Position numbers and translations under genes: made by a program. From NCBI GenBank assembly GCA_965224325.1, contig CBDCYT010000021.1, positions 124,001-188,000 of the forward strand: DNA of 64,000 nucleotides, written 5' to 3'. The notes under the pieces were generated by a model. The model was not told the DNA's origin and did not search any database. It worked only from the letters and a program-made list of their open reading frames with translations. Positions 8,833 through 16,272 of this stretch are shown here, piece by piece. Source of the DNA: CBDCMJ01 sp965224325. GTDB taxonomy: Bacteria > Chloroflexota > Dehalococcoidia > Lucifugimonadales > UBA3495. How positions within the stretch are numbered: position 1 is the first letter of the stretch; each line of letters begins with the position of its first letter.

Positions 8833-10230
8833 TTACTCCGCGGCCAGCAGTGTCGCCAGTTCCCGCATGTCTGCTATGGATTCCAGGGACTCTATGCTGG
8901 AGATTATTTCCTGCTGCCTCTGCCGCGAGATCAGCTCTGACGTAAGTCCGGTGAATTTTCCTTTCATCTCGTCCCAAGTAAGGGGGTTTTCCGGATCGCC
9001 CTTGGGATACTCGACATCGCCGCGCAGTGTGCGTCCGTCCTTGGTTTCAACCTCAGCCCAGGCGCGGAACTGGCTGGGGAACGTAGCCTCCAGCTCCGGG
9101 TCGATGACGCATCGGGTACGGTCCATAATATTCTTGATCTCAGGACGTTCCGGCACACCCAAGGCGTATTCGGCTAGGGAAGCCCGGCCGAATACCAAGG
9201 CCGCCGCTGCGCCGAAGGGCATGCTGAATTGCATGTCCACCACCGAAGCTGGATTGCGTTTATGTTCCTCGGGAGATGCAACAAGCTTAAATCCGGCACT
9301 GAGCACACCTACCCGCACCTCTTCCACGTCTTGGTGTTGGATATCATAGGAATGCTTCAAGTCCAACAAGCAATCGATGGGGCCCTGTTTATAGCGACAG
9401 CAGGAGTGGGGTTTGATACCCGTCCTGGTTATCAAAAACTCATCTCCTAGGTCGCGAAGCACTGAGTCCGGGTCTGGGTCTCCTGAGTACGCCTGAAGAA
9501 ACCCGTCCCGGCCCTCTATGATAGTTGATGGGCCCACGAAGCCGCTGCGGGCCAAGAGCGCGGCCCAAATGCCGCTGTGAGCCGCCCAACCGGGATGGAA
9601 ACGTTTGGTCCAGGCTCCCTGGGCCAGAAACTCCATACTGCCGGAAGTCTGGCTGCCGGCGATGCCCAGAGCGTGGGTTTGTGAGTCGCCATTCAGGCCC
9701 AGCACATGGCCGGCCGCCGCCGCTGCGCCGAAGGCTCCGCAAGTTGCCGTGGGGTGGAAGCCCCGGCCGTAGTGCTCCAACGGGTTCAGGGCGCGGCCCA
9801 GGCGCACCATGATGTCGTATCCGGTCACAACCGAAGTGATAAACCTCTTGCCGCTCACCGGCGCCAAGTCGGCCATAGCCAGCGTTGTCGGGTAAGACAC
9901 CACTCCGGGGTGCAGCGAAGCCTCGTTGTTGACGTCGTCCAGTTCGATGCTGTGAAAAGCGATGCCGTTGGCCATGGCGGCGTACTCGGGCAACGTGCGG
10001 CTGGGCGTACCTATTATGGACGAGGGTCCGGGCCTCCCGATGCTTTCAATTGCCTGGACCACTGTTCTGGCCGATTCTGTGGTTGAGCCGTTCAACGTGA
10101 CTCCGGCGAAATCCAAGCATAGATACTTGGCCCAGTCCACCACGTCCGGCGGCAAATCCTCGTAAGTTAATTCGGCGGAAAACTTAGCTAACGCTTTGGT
10201 AATGCCATCGGCCTTATTGGTCTGAATCAT
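8833..10230 (-). CDS. MmgE/PrpD family protein
   Basis: A 465-residue member of the MmgE/PrpD family, which includes 2-methylcitrate dehydratase and cis-aconitate decarboxylase. Seen here: GIAFHSIELDDVNNEASLHPGVVSYPT at about residues 90-115, the family block with the HPG signature; HPTATCGAFGAAAAAG near 150; RFHPGWAAHSGI near 220; and the KPHSCCRYKQGPID segment near 285. No PrpB/PrpC neighbours are present, so the methylcitrate cycle is not implied. In such catabolic settings these genes are often paired with amidohydrolases and racemases. Substrate unknown. Confidence 0.88.
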   Translation of the reverse strand: MIQTNKADGITKALAKFSAELTYEDLPPDVVDWAKYLCLDFAGVTLNGSTTESARTVVQAIESIGRPGPSSIIGTPSRTLPEYAAMANGIAFHSIELDDVNNEASLHPGVVSYPTTLAMADLAPVSGKRFITSVVTGYDIMVRLGRALNPLEHYGRGFHPTATCGAFGAAAAAGHVLGLNGDSQTHALGIAGSQTSGSMEFLAQGAWTKRFHPGWAAHSGIWAALLARSGFVGPSTIIEGRDGFLQAYSGDPDPDSVLRDLGDEFLITRTGIKPHSCCRYKQGPIDCLLDLKHSYDIQHQDVEEVRVGVLSAGFKLVASPEEHKRNPASVVDMQFSMPFGAAAALVFGRASLAEYALGVPERPEIKNIMDRTRCVIDPELEATFPSQFRAWAEVETKDGRTLRGDVEYPKGDPENPLTWDEMKGKFTGLTSELISRQRQQEIISSIESLESIADMRELATLLAAE

Positions 10231-10423
10231 CAGCGGTCCTCTTATCGCATGAGCTTCGGAAGGACGGAGTTTAGTAGCCCTTTCCCGGGTGTATGCAAGG
10301 TGTCAGCGGGGTTACTGAGACCAAGAAATTGTAACATGGGGCAGGGTTCCGCGGGCAAAGGCGCCGCTTCGCTCACCATGCATGAAGATTATCCCCGTGA
10401 AAAGCCATGGGACACCCCGTTGG

Positions 10424-10655
10424 GAGCTTGGCTCGTAAAGCTGAGTCCTCCAGAATCCTATCATTCTGGATTCCCGCGTTCGCGGGAATGACGGGTTCTT
10501 TCTGGATTCCCGGTCCCCGATCGGGGTCGGGGAGAAGCTTGGCGGGAATGACGGGTTATTGAGCCGCATTCAATACTGATTTAGGCGGTTAATAATAGTA
10601 CCCCGTCAGGTTGCTTACGCCCAAAATCGTGAGTGGAGACTTTTGGGACAGGCTC
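10424..10655 (-). repeat. MITE-like dispersed repeat, copy B
   Basis: Full-length inverted copy of the repeat at 4840. The left end GAGCTTGGCTCGTAAAGCTGAG is degenerate and the right end is GGGACAGGCTC. It keeps the internal ATTCCCGCGTTCGCGGGAAT hairpin and the same duplicated internal block as copy A, so A and B form a longer subtype of about 232-235 bp. Flanks GTTGG and GTTAG may be a decayed target duplication. Confidence 0.75.
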
Positions 10656-11285
10656 GTTAGGTGAGGTTACGGTCTGCCTTTGTGCTTGAAGTGGGTCGGG
10701 ACGTTGGCCATCCGGAGTTTCGCGGGTGAAACTCGATTTCCACAATCGCAGTCACGCCGCCGTCCCCACCAAGCCTCTGAACAAAGTCCCCGAGCAAGCC
10801 TATGAAGGGGACGGTCGACAAGGGAACCAAGACATCCTCGCGCCTGCAAACCAAAAACCGGGACACAGTGTTCTGCCGCCATAGGGTAGGACTTGCGAAG
10901 TTTAGGTCCGGCCTGTGCAAGTATGTCCATCAACAAAGGGGCAGGTGGCTCCCGGTGCGAAAGCGCCGGTTACCCATTGGCGCGGCGCACCCTTACCCCA
11001 GTGGCCTCATTCCTGAGTGGCCAAATTCCGGGTGGATTGTCAGGAGATGCGGTGTTGGTCCGGAGAGCCTGCACTCTTGCCTCACCGCCCTAACTCGTGT
11101 ATCTTGACAGCGGCTCCCATGCAATATTGTAGGGGATCTCGTGGCTGGCCGGGTTCAAAGAGTATGGCGCCGGGCCGTTGTGGCCGGCGGCAGCCAAAGA
11201 AAGCGGGCGGTTACTTCGAGCTTAGGTCAACAGGGCCAGGCCCATAACCATTTATTCTCACAAACTAACCTTTGAGGGGTGAGAC
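10656..11285. other. Long intergenic stretch, no gene recognised
   Basis: About 630 bp between the repeat and the ferritin-like gene. Short open frames occur on both strands but none has recognisable similarity or a ribosome site. The last bases before the next gene read TTTGAGGGGTGAGACATG, giving it a plausible ribosome site. Confidence 0.45.
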
Positions 11286-11744
11286 ATGACTCAGAAACCT
11301 GAATACGTCGATCTGCTGAATGAAATCCGGCTTCAAGAAGGCGGCGCTGGCATATACCTACAGGCCTGGGCCGACAAAACCACGGATCCCGGCTTGAAAC
11401 ACTGCCTGTCCTTGGTCAGCGAAAGGGAAGTCAGTCACGGTCACATCTTCGCCAGGCGAATTAAGGAGCTTGGTTACCAGGCCCAGGGGACTGAAGACGA
11501 GGACTTCACCAAGCGTCTAGAGTTGCTGGGCTCGGACATCACGGACGCCGATAAAATTCGGTCTCTCAATGAGGACGTAGCGGAGAAGCCGAAACCTACG
11601 TTGCACGAACGTTATGAGGCTGCCATGTCGGATGAGTCAGTAGACTCGTTGACCCGGTCGCTGCTGCACTGGTGGAACGATGTGGAGGCCGACACCATTA
11701 GTTTGATGGGGAAAGCTTTCGACCAGGTGACTCAGGCGGCCTAA
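11286..11744 (+). CDS. Ferritin-like helical protein
   Basis: A 152-residue, almost entirely helical protein. The N-terminal half has an E-x(n)-ExxxSH pattern (EIRLQEGG, then SEREVSHGHIF at about residue 48) like the carboxylate/His ligands of ferritin-like four-helix bundles. The second half contains another acidic helix pair (RYEAAMSDESVD, LLHWWNDVEADTISL). Assignment to the ferritin-like superfamily is by pattern only. It lies 229 bp upstream of the peroxiredoxin gene in the same direction, so a shared role in oxidant or metal handling is possible. The GAGGGGTGAGAC leader precedes ATG. Confidence 0.55.
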   Translation: MTQKPEYVDLLNEIRLQEGGAGIYLQAWADKTTDPGLKHCLSLVSEREVSHGHIFARRIKELGYQAQGTEDEDFTKRLELLGSDITDADKIRSLNEDVAEKPKPTLHERYEAAMSDESVDSLTRSLLHWWNDVEADTISLMGKAFDQVTQAA

Positions 11745-11896
11745 GAGTCGGCCAGGGCCGGGGCTTCGGCAATAAGACGCGTCCCCCGACGTATCCGCCA
11801 AGAGGACCGGGTAGGCCTTCGGATGCGGCGCTGGTGGGCGATGCCTAAACGCGTCCACAACTAAAAGGCGGTAGAGCATCGCGCCAGTCTAAATGG

Positions 11897-11925
11897 TTGC
11901 CTTCCCAGGAGGCTGCGGGTATAGT
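11897..11925 (+). promoter_or_regulatory. Sigma-70-type promoter for the peroxiredoxin gene
   Basis: TTGCCT (11897-11902) and TATAGT (11920-11925) are separated by 17 bases, close to the consensus. Transcription would begin near 11932 and give a leader of about 40 bases containing AAGGAGG at 11957-11963, ten bases before the GTG start at 11974. Confidence 0.5.
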
Positions 11926-11973
11926 CTGCGGCACGCGGATTGCGCGGGTATAGCTTAAGGAGGAACATTTAGA

Positions 11974-12432
11974 GTGCTAGAGAAAGGTGACAGGGCTCCG
12001 GATTTTACCACGGTTGACCAGGCAGGCAACGAGGTTAGTCTGGCGGGCCTGAAAGGAAAGAAGGTCTGGCTCTGGTTCTTCTCCTCGCCGGGCGGCGGTA
12101 ACTGAACCCGCCACAGTCGCGGGTACCGCGACAACTATGCAGACTTCCAGGAAAAGAATGTTCAAGTCTTTGGAGTCAACGACCGGGACCAACAAGCTGC
12201 GCAGGATTGGGTGAAGCGGGAAGGCCTTCCTTTCCCCATACTGCAGGACTCTGACCGGTCCATAGCCGTGGCTTATGGTATGTCTAGGGCCGGGGACGAA
12301 CGCTATCTGGCCAACTCCGCTGAAGGAAGACGCCCCGGGGTCATCATTGACGAGGAAGGGCTGATCCTAATGTTGCTGCCGGACCTGGCCACCGTGGATG
12401 CGCAAATTGAAGCGCTGGCTAGTCTTGGGTGA
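11974..12432 (+). CDS. Peroxiredoxin (BCP/AhpC-TSA type), probable selenoprotein with in-frame TGA
   Basis: Thiol-peroxidase-fold protein, 152 residues if the TGA at 12103-12105 (codon 44) is read as selenocysteine. Without readthrough only 43 residues are made and the rest would be an orphan frame. N-terminus: EKGDRAPDFTTVDQAG, the usual Prx opening; then VWLWFFSSPGGGN, the TGA, TRHSRGYRDNYADF. This aligns with the PGCTxxACGxRDxY active site of BCP-type peroxiredoxins, and the TGA falls exactly on the peroxidatic Cys. Downstream, VFGVNDRD, LPFPILQDSD and RRPGVIIDEEG are standard Prx blocks. The resolving-Cys position five residues on is Arg, and the protein has no cysteine at all, so the TGA residue would be the only redox centre (1-Sec type). 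A hairpin right after the TGA fits bacterial SECIS rules. The alternative is a pseudogene with one TGC/TGT-to-TGA change. Confidence 0.75.
12116..12132 (+). promoter_or_regulatory. SECIS-like hairpin in the peroxiredoxin reading frame
   Basis: GTCGCGG (12116-12122) pairs perfectly with CCGCGAC (12126-12132) around a GTA loop. The loop starts 17 bases after the TGA at 12103-12105 and its first base is G. A 7-bp stem, a short loop with G in its first two bases, and 16-37 bases between stop codon and loop are the published criteria for bacterial SECIS elements as I know them. An alternative 6-bp pairing, ACCCGC with GCGGGT, begins directly after the TGA and would compete. Confidence 0.6.
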
Positions 12433-12532
12433 GGCCGGCGCCGGAGCGTGCGGGCGGGTTAGCCCGTACGGTTAGTCCTGCCAAAGCGTAGCAAGACGGG
12501 CGGCAACCCGATAATCGAGGTTGGAGCGAACC

Positions 12533-13645
12533 ATGAAATTTGGATGTTTCTTTGTAGGGCAGCGCCCACAGCTTCACGAGCAATACGCCGATGAAAGCAA
12601 GGTGAATCCTAACCCGGTGCGCCGCACCGACCAGGAAGTTTACGACGACATCCTGAGGGGAGCGGTACTCGCCGAGGAGTTGGGGTTCGACTCGGTGTGG
12701 ATTGCCGAACACGCCTTCAGCGAGCACAGCGTAATAAGCTCGCCGCACAGCATGTTGGCGGCTATCGCGGCCAAGACGGAGCGGGTCAACATTGGCGTGG
12801 CCTGCACCATAGTGCCTTGGCATCAGCCCTTAAGAATGGCGCAGGACCTCGCCACTCTCGACGTGATTAGCAACGGTCGGTTGATCGTAGGCGCTGGGCG
12901 AGGCTACCAGAAGAGAGAGTTCGACGTCTACGGCGTCGATATGTCAGAAGCGCGGGAGCGCCTTGTCGAAGGGCTGGATATCGCGGTCAAGGCATGGACT
13001 GAGGAGCGCCTGGCTTACGAGGGCAAGTTCAGCAGCTTCCCAGAGGTGATGGTGCTCCCCAAGCCGGTCCAAAAACCTCACCCGGAGATCTGGATGGCCG
13101 TTACCCATAGCCCGGAATCCGTGGAGGTCGCGGTGAATCACCGCTGGGGCCTATTTACGGTGGGCAGCACCTTCTTTCCGGCTGCTGCCGAATCGGACCA
13201 GGACCTGATTAATATCTACTACACCAAGATGCGCGACGCCGGTGTGGCTCCCGAGGATATCACGGTGGCCGCGGTCCGCAACATGTACGTTGCCAGCACC
13301 GACGACGAGGCCCTGGATATCATGAAACCCCGCCTTGAGTGGGCCGGTGACATGGGAAAGTTCTTGCGCCAGCCAGCCTCAGCCATGGCCAGCGCCGGCA
13401 AGATCAGCGGCTACGAGGAATATGCCAACGACCCATTCATAGATCCCTCCCAGGCAGAGAAACGCGCTCCGGAGGGCATGAGCGCTATCGGCAACCCCGA
13501 GAAGCTCATCGCCACGGTCAGCGACTTGGAATCCCGCCACGTCAACCATTTCCTTGGATTTATGGACACCGGAGGGCTATCCTACGACGAGATCAAGGGC
13601 TCTATGCAGCTATTCGCCAAGGAAGTAATGCCTCACTTCAAGTGA
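12533..13645 (+). CDS. LLM-class flavin-dependent monooxygenase
   Basis: Luciferase-like oxidoreductase of 370 residues, longer than the F420-type members here and close to bacterial luciferase alpha-like monooxygenases. Visible blocks: MKFGCFFVGQRP start, AEELGFDSVWIAEHAF at about 55, VNIGVACTIVPWHQPLRMAQDLATLDVIS at about 90, RLIVGAGRGYQKREFDVYGV at about 115, and LPKPVQKPHPEIWMAVTHSPES near 180. The frame is open to a TTG at 12521, but ATG 12533 matches family starts. A metallo-hydrolase gene follows 28 bp downstream and is probably in the same transcript. Substrate unknown. Confidence 0.87.
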   Translation: MKFGCFFVGQRPQLHEQYADESKVNPNPVRRTDQEVYDDILRGAVLAEELGFDSVWIAEHAFSEHSVISSPHSMLAAIAAKTERVNIGVACTIVPWHQPLRMAQDLATLDVISNGRLIVGAGRGYQKREFDVYGVDMSEARERLVEGLDIAVKAWTEERLAYEGKFSSFPEVMVLPKPVQKPHPEIWMAVTHSPESVEVAVNHRWGLFTVGSTFFPAAAESDQDLINIYYTKMRDAGVAPEDITVAAVRNMYVASTDDEALDIMKPRLEWAGDMGKFLRQPASAMASAGKISGYEEYANDPFIDPSQAEKRAPEGMSAIGNPEKLIATVSDLESRHVNHFLGFMDTGGLSYDEIKGSMQLFAKEVMPHFK

Positions 13646-13673
13646 GTCGCTTGTTAAGAGGAGGCGCCAGACC

Positions 13674-14450
13674 ATGTCGGACACCATGTCGGATATAGAA
13701 GTCCTCACCTACGGTTTTTCCTTTAGCACCGACCAAGGCCCGTTCGGTTTCTCGACTAACTCCCTGGTTACCGTCGCGGGACAGACTATCCTGGTGGACA
13801 CCGGTCCGTCGGGCAGAAGGGCGTGGCTGGTGCAGGCCTTGCAAGACAAAAATCTTACCCCGGACGATATTGACATCGTCGTCCTTACTCACATGCACTG
13901 GGACCACTGCCAAAATACCGACCTGTTCTGCAACGCCCGTATCCTGGTGCATCCCACCGAGCTGGACTACGCCCGAAATCCCCACCGCGCCGACTTCGCC
14001 GTTGCTCAATACATGGCCGACATGGTGGACCGGATGAAAGTGGAGCTAATATCCGAGGGGGACACTGTGGTCGATGGCGTGACCATCATCGAGTCCCCGG
14101 GACATACCAAGGGGCACATCAGCGTGGCGGTCGGCGAGGGAGAGGGCACGGTTCTATTGACCGGCGACGCCCTGCCCGACAGCGGCTCCATTGTCCGCGG
14201 TCTGCCGACCAACATATTCTGGGACGTGGAGGACGCTAGGAGCAGCGTGCAGAAGATGGTTTCCTCCGCCCGGGTGTTTTACCCCGGTCACGACCGCCCC
14301 TTCCGGCTGGATGGAGACCAGATCAACTATCTGCAGGGTCCGGCTAATCTTGAGGTCACCAACAGCACCGAAGGACTGGGGTCCACGTCCCTGACCTTTA
14401 CAGTGAGCGCGGCGCGGCAGGTAAACATCAACACCGTTCAGAAGGAATAG
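13674..14450 (+). CDS. MBL-fold metallo-hydrolase (lactonase-like)
   Basis: A 258-residue metallo-beta-lactamase-fold hydrolase with a two-metal site. THMHWDHCQN at residues about 69-78 supplies the HxHxDH ligands, SPGHTKGH at about 142 the next His, LLTGDALPD at about 162 the bridging Asp, and FYPGHDRP near 200 the last His. ILVDTGPSG precedes the motif, as in N-acyl-homoserine lactonase-like enzymes. It starts 28 bp after the flavin monooxygenase, behind an AGAGGAGG-like site, and the GH105-fusion gene follows 16 bp later, suggesting a three-gene operon. The quorum-quenching role of the family is not established here; a metabolic lactone or ester is as likely. Confidence 0.85.
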   Translation: MSDTMSDIEVLTYGFSFSTDQGPFGFSTNSLVTVAGQTILVDTGPSGRRAWLVQALQDKNLTPDDIDIVVLTHMHWDHCQNTDLFCNARILVHPTELDYARNPHRADFAVAQYMADMVDRMKVELISEGDTVVDGVTIIESPGHTKGHISVAVGEGEGTVLLTGDALPDSGSIVRGLPTNIFWDVEDARSSVQKMVSSARVFYPGHDRPFRLDGDQINYLQGPANLEVTNSTEGLGSTSLTFTVSAARQVNINTVQKE

Positions 14451-14466
14451 CCAAGAGCCGCCCATC

Positions 14467-16185
14467 ATGGCTGCTCACACTCCGGACCACTCGTCTAAGC
14501 TTACGGTCTTCCTAGATGCCTTAGTGGAGAGAAGGCCAAGTCTCTGGAGCCTGTCGGTCTGCGGCCTCTCCCCCGCGGGGCGGGAAATCCCTGCTCTGTT
14601 GGACTACGACGCTTACGTTGCTTCCACCGATCGAGCGCGGTTATTGCTGCTTTCCGGGCTGTCGGGCCAAATTGCCGACGTGGAACAGACCCTGGCGGCG
14701 CTGGACCAGTTCGCTTCCATGGGCAGACGCTATGCCGACGCAATGGCGCTCAGCGCCGTCCCATGTGGCAACCCCGACGGCTTGGCAGGAGAGAGCCCTA
14801 ACAACGGCGCCGGGGGAACCCCTTCCGCCGGCTATCCCCCCGAGGGAGGATTCTTCAACGACCCAATAGACCCTGAAAGGCGCTATTTGTGGCGTTGGAT
14901 TTGCTTTCAAGCTCCGGACCTTGTATTGGAGTTAACGAGTGGGGACCGCGTACGGTGGGAGGCCAACCAGGCTGCCAAACGGCTGGCCCCCGCCGTCGCC
15001 GCCAGCGACATGAGGGATGACGGCTCGTTGCTGACGGCGTTAGGAAAGGGAACGCCAGCCGGCCTGGGCGCCGTGCCAGGTCTGCGTCTCTCGGCGCCGG
15101 CCCAACGAATGAGCACCGAGTTGGGGCGTCTCTGGAGCTTTATCCCCCAATTCGCCCCCTGGGAACCCTCATCCGCTCGGCGGACTTTGGACTACCGACG
15201 CTCCCGGACACCAACCCGCGTCGCCAGCATTCTTGATTCGGTGTACGGCCATAGTCTGGACCCCGTTAACTACACTCAAGGCGTAGCAATTAGCGGGCGC
15301 TTGCGGCTGGCGGCGCTGGGCCCCGGTATAGCTAGCCTTGCTCAAGATATCGCGTCCGTGTTGGATGCTGCGGGCATCGCCGGAGAAAACGTTTTTGGCG
15401 CCCAGCCCAGCGGAGCAACACTTGCCGGCGTACTCTGGGGGCCGGATCTGGCCCAGGCCACGGGAGACCGGCGATGGGCCGACCTTCTACTACGGGCCGC
15501 CGAGCACTATCAATCGGCCGGTCCGGGCGCCGCCCCACCCCCTGCGGACCCTGATTTTAGGGCCGAGGACCTGTTCATGAGTAGCGCCGTCTTGGGACGA
15601 GCCTTCCAAGTCACCGGAGATCACCGCTACTTGGACCTGCTTACTCCCTTCATTGTTGGCTGCGGTATTCAGCATGAAAACGGCTTGTTTGGGCATTGCA
15701 GGCCGGCGCCCTTCCTCTGGGGAAGGGGCAACGGCTTCGCCGCCCTCGGCCTGGCGGAAGCTCTAACCTATCTGCCTCAGGACCACCCGGACCGGGAGAT
15801 AGTTCTCCGGATGTACTCGGCCCACGTGGAAGCGCTCCGTCCTCTCCAGCAACCGTCGGGGATGTTCCCACAAGTGCTGGACCGTCCGGGCTCGTATCAG
15901 GAATTCACCGCCACCTGCATGATCGGTTACGCCATCGCCAGGGGGCTTCGCATGGGTTGGTTGGATCCCGCGTTCAACGATGTGCTGTGGCTTTGCTGGA
16001 GGGGCATATCTGAACGCATCGATGATGACGGGAACGTGACTGACGCCTGCGCCAGCACCGGAGTGCAAGCCGACCTGAGGAGTTACCTGGACCGCCCGGC
16101 AATCACCGGCCTAGACGAACGGAGCGGCGGAATGGCTCTGTGGTTCGCCGTAGAGCTGGAGCGTTTGGTTCTGGACACAGCGTGA
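14467..16185 (+). CDS. Fusion of an M14-carboxypeptidase-like domain and a GH88/GH105-like domain
   Basis: A 572-residue protein with two regions. Residues about 1-185 resemble a degraded M14 zinc-carboxypeptidase fold: LLLLSGLSGQIADVEQTL, then VPCGNPDGLAG (the NPDG block of M14 enzymes), and LWRWICFQAPDLVLELTSG in place of the later metal-binding strand. The usual HxxE and late His ligands are not obvious, so catalysis is doubtful. Residues about 315-570 form a helical (alpha/alpha)6 domain: DLFMSSAVLGRAFQVTGD, FLWGRGNGFAALGLAEAL, GMFPQVLDRPGSYQEFTATCMIGYAIARGLRMGWLD, typical of unsaturated glycuronyl hydrolases (GH105, YteR-like). No signal peptide is seen. It is the third gene after the LLM monooxygenase and the metallo-hydrolase. 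The C-terminal call is firmer than the N-terminal one. Confidence 0.7.
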   Translation: MAAHTPDHSSKLTVFLDALVERRPSLWSLSVCGLSPAGREIPALLDYDAYVASTDRARLLLLSGLSGQIADVEQTLAALDQFASMGRRYADAMALSAVPCGNPDGLAGESPNNGAGGTPSAGYPPEGGFFNDPIDPERRYLWRWICFQAPDLVLELTSGDRVRWEANQAAKRLAPAVAASDMRDDGSLLTALGKGTPAGLGAVPGLRLSAPAQRMSTELGRLWSFIPQFAPWEPSSARRTLDYRRSRTPTRVASILDSVYGHSLDPVNYTQGVAISGRLRLAALGPGIASLAQDIASVLDAAGIAGENVFGAQPSGATLAGVLWGPDLAQATGDRRWADLLLRAAEHYQSAGPGAAPPPADPDFRAEDLFMSSAVLGRAFQVTGDHRYLDLLTPFIVGCGIQHENGLFGHCRPAPFLWGRGNGFAALGLAEALTYLPQDHPDREIVLRMYSAHVEALRPLQQPSGMFPQVLDRPGSYQEFTATCMIGYAIARGLRMGWLDPAFNDVLWLCWRGISERIDDDGNVTDACASTGVQADLRSYLDRPAITGLDERSGGMALWFAVELERLVLDTA

Positions 16186-16272
16186 TAGAATCACTATGCG
16201 GTTATTGTAAACTCAAATAGTTGGTCTAAATGAGCTCCTCGATGGAGCAAAATTATGGGAGGTAACAAGCCC

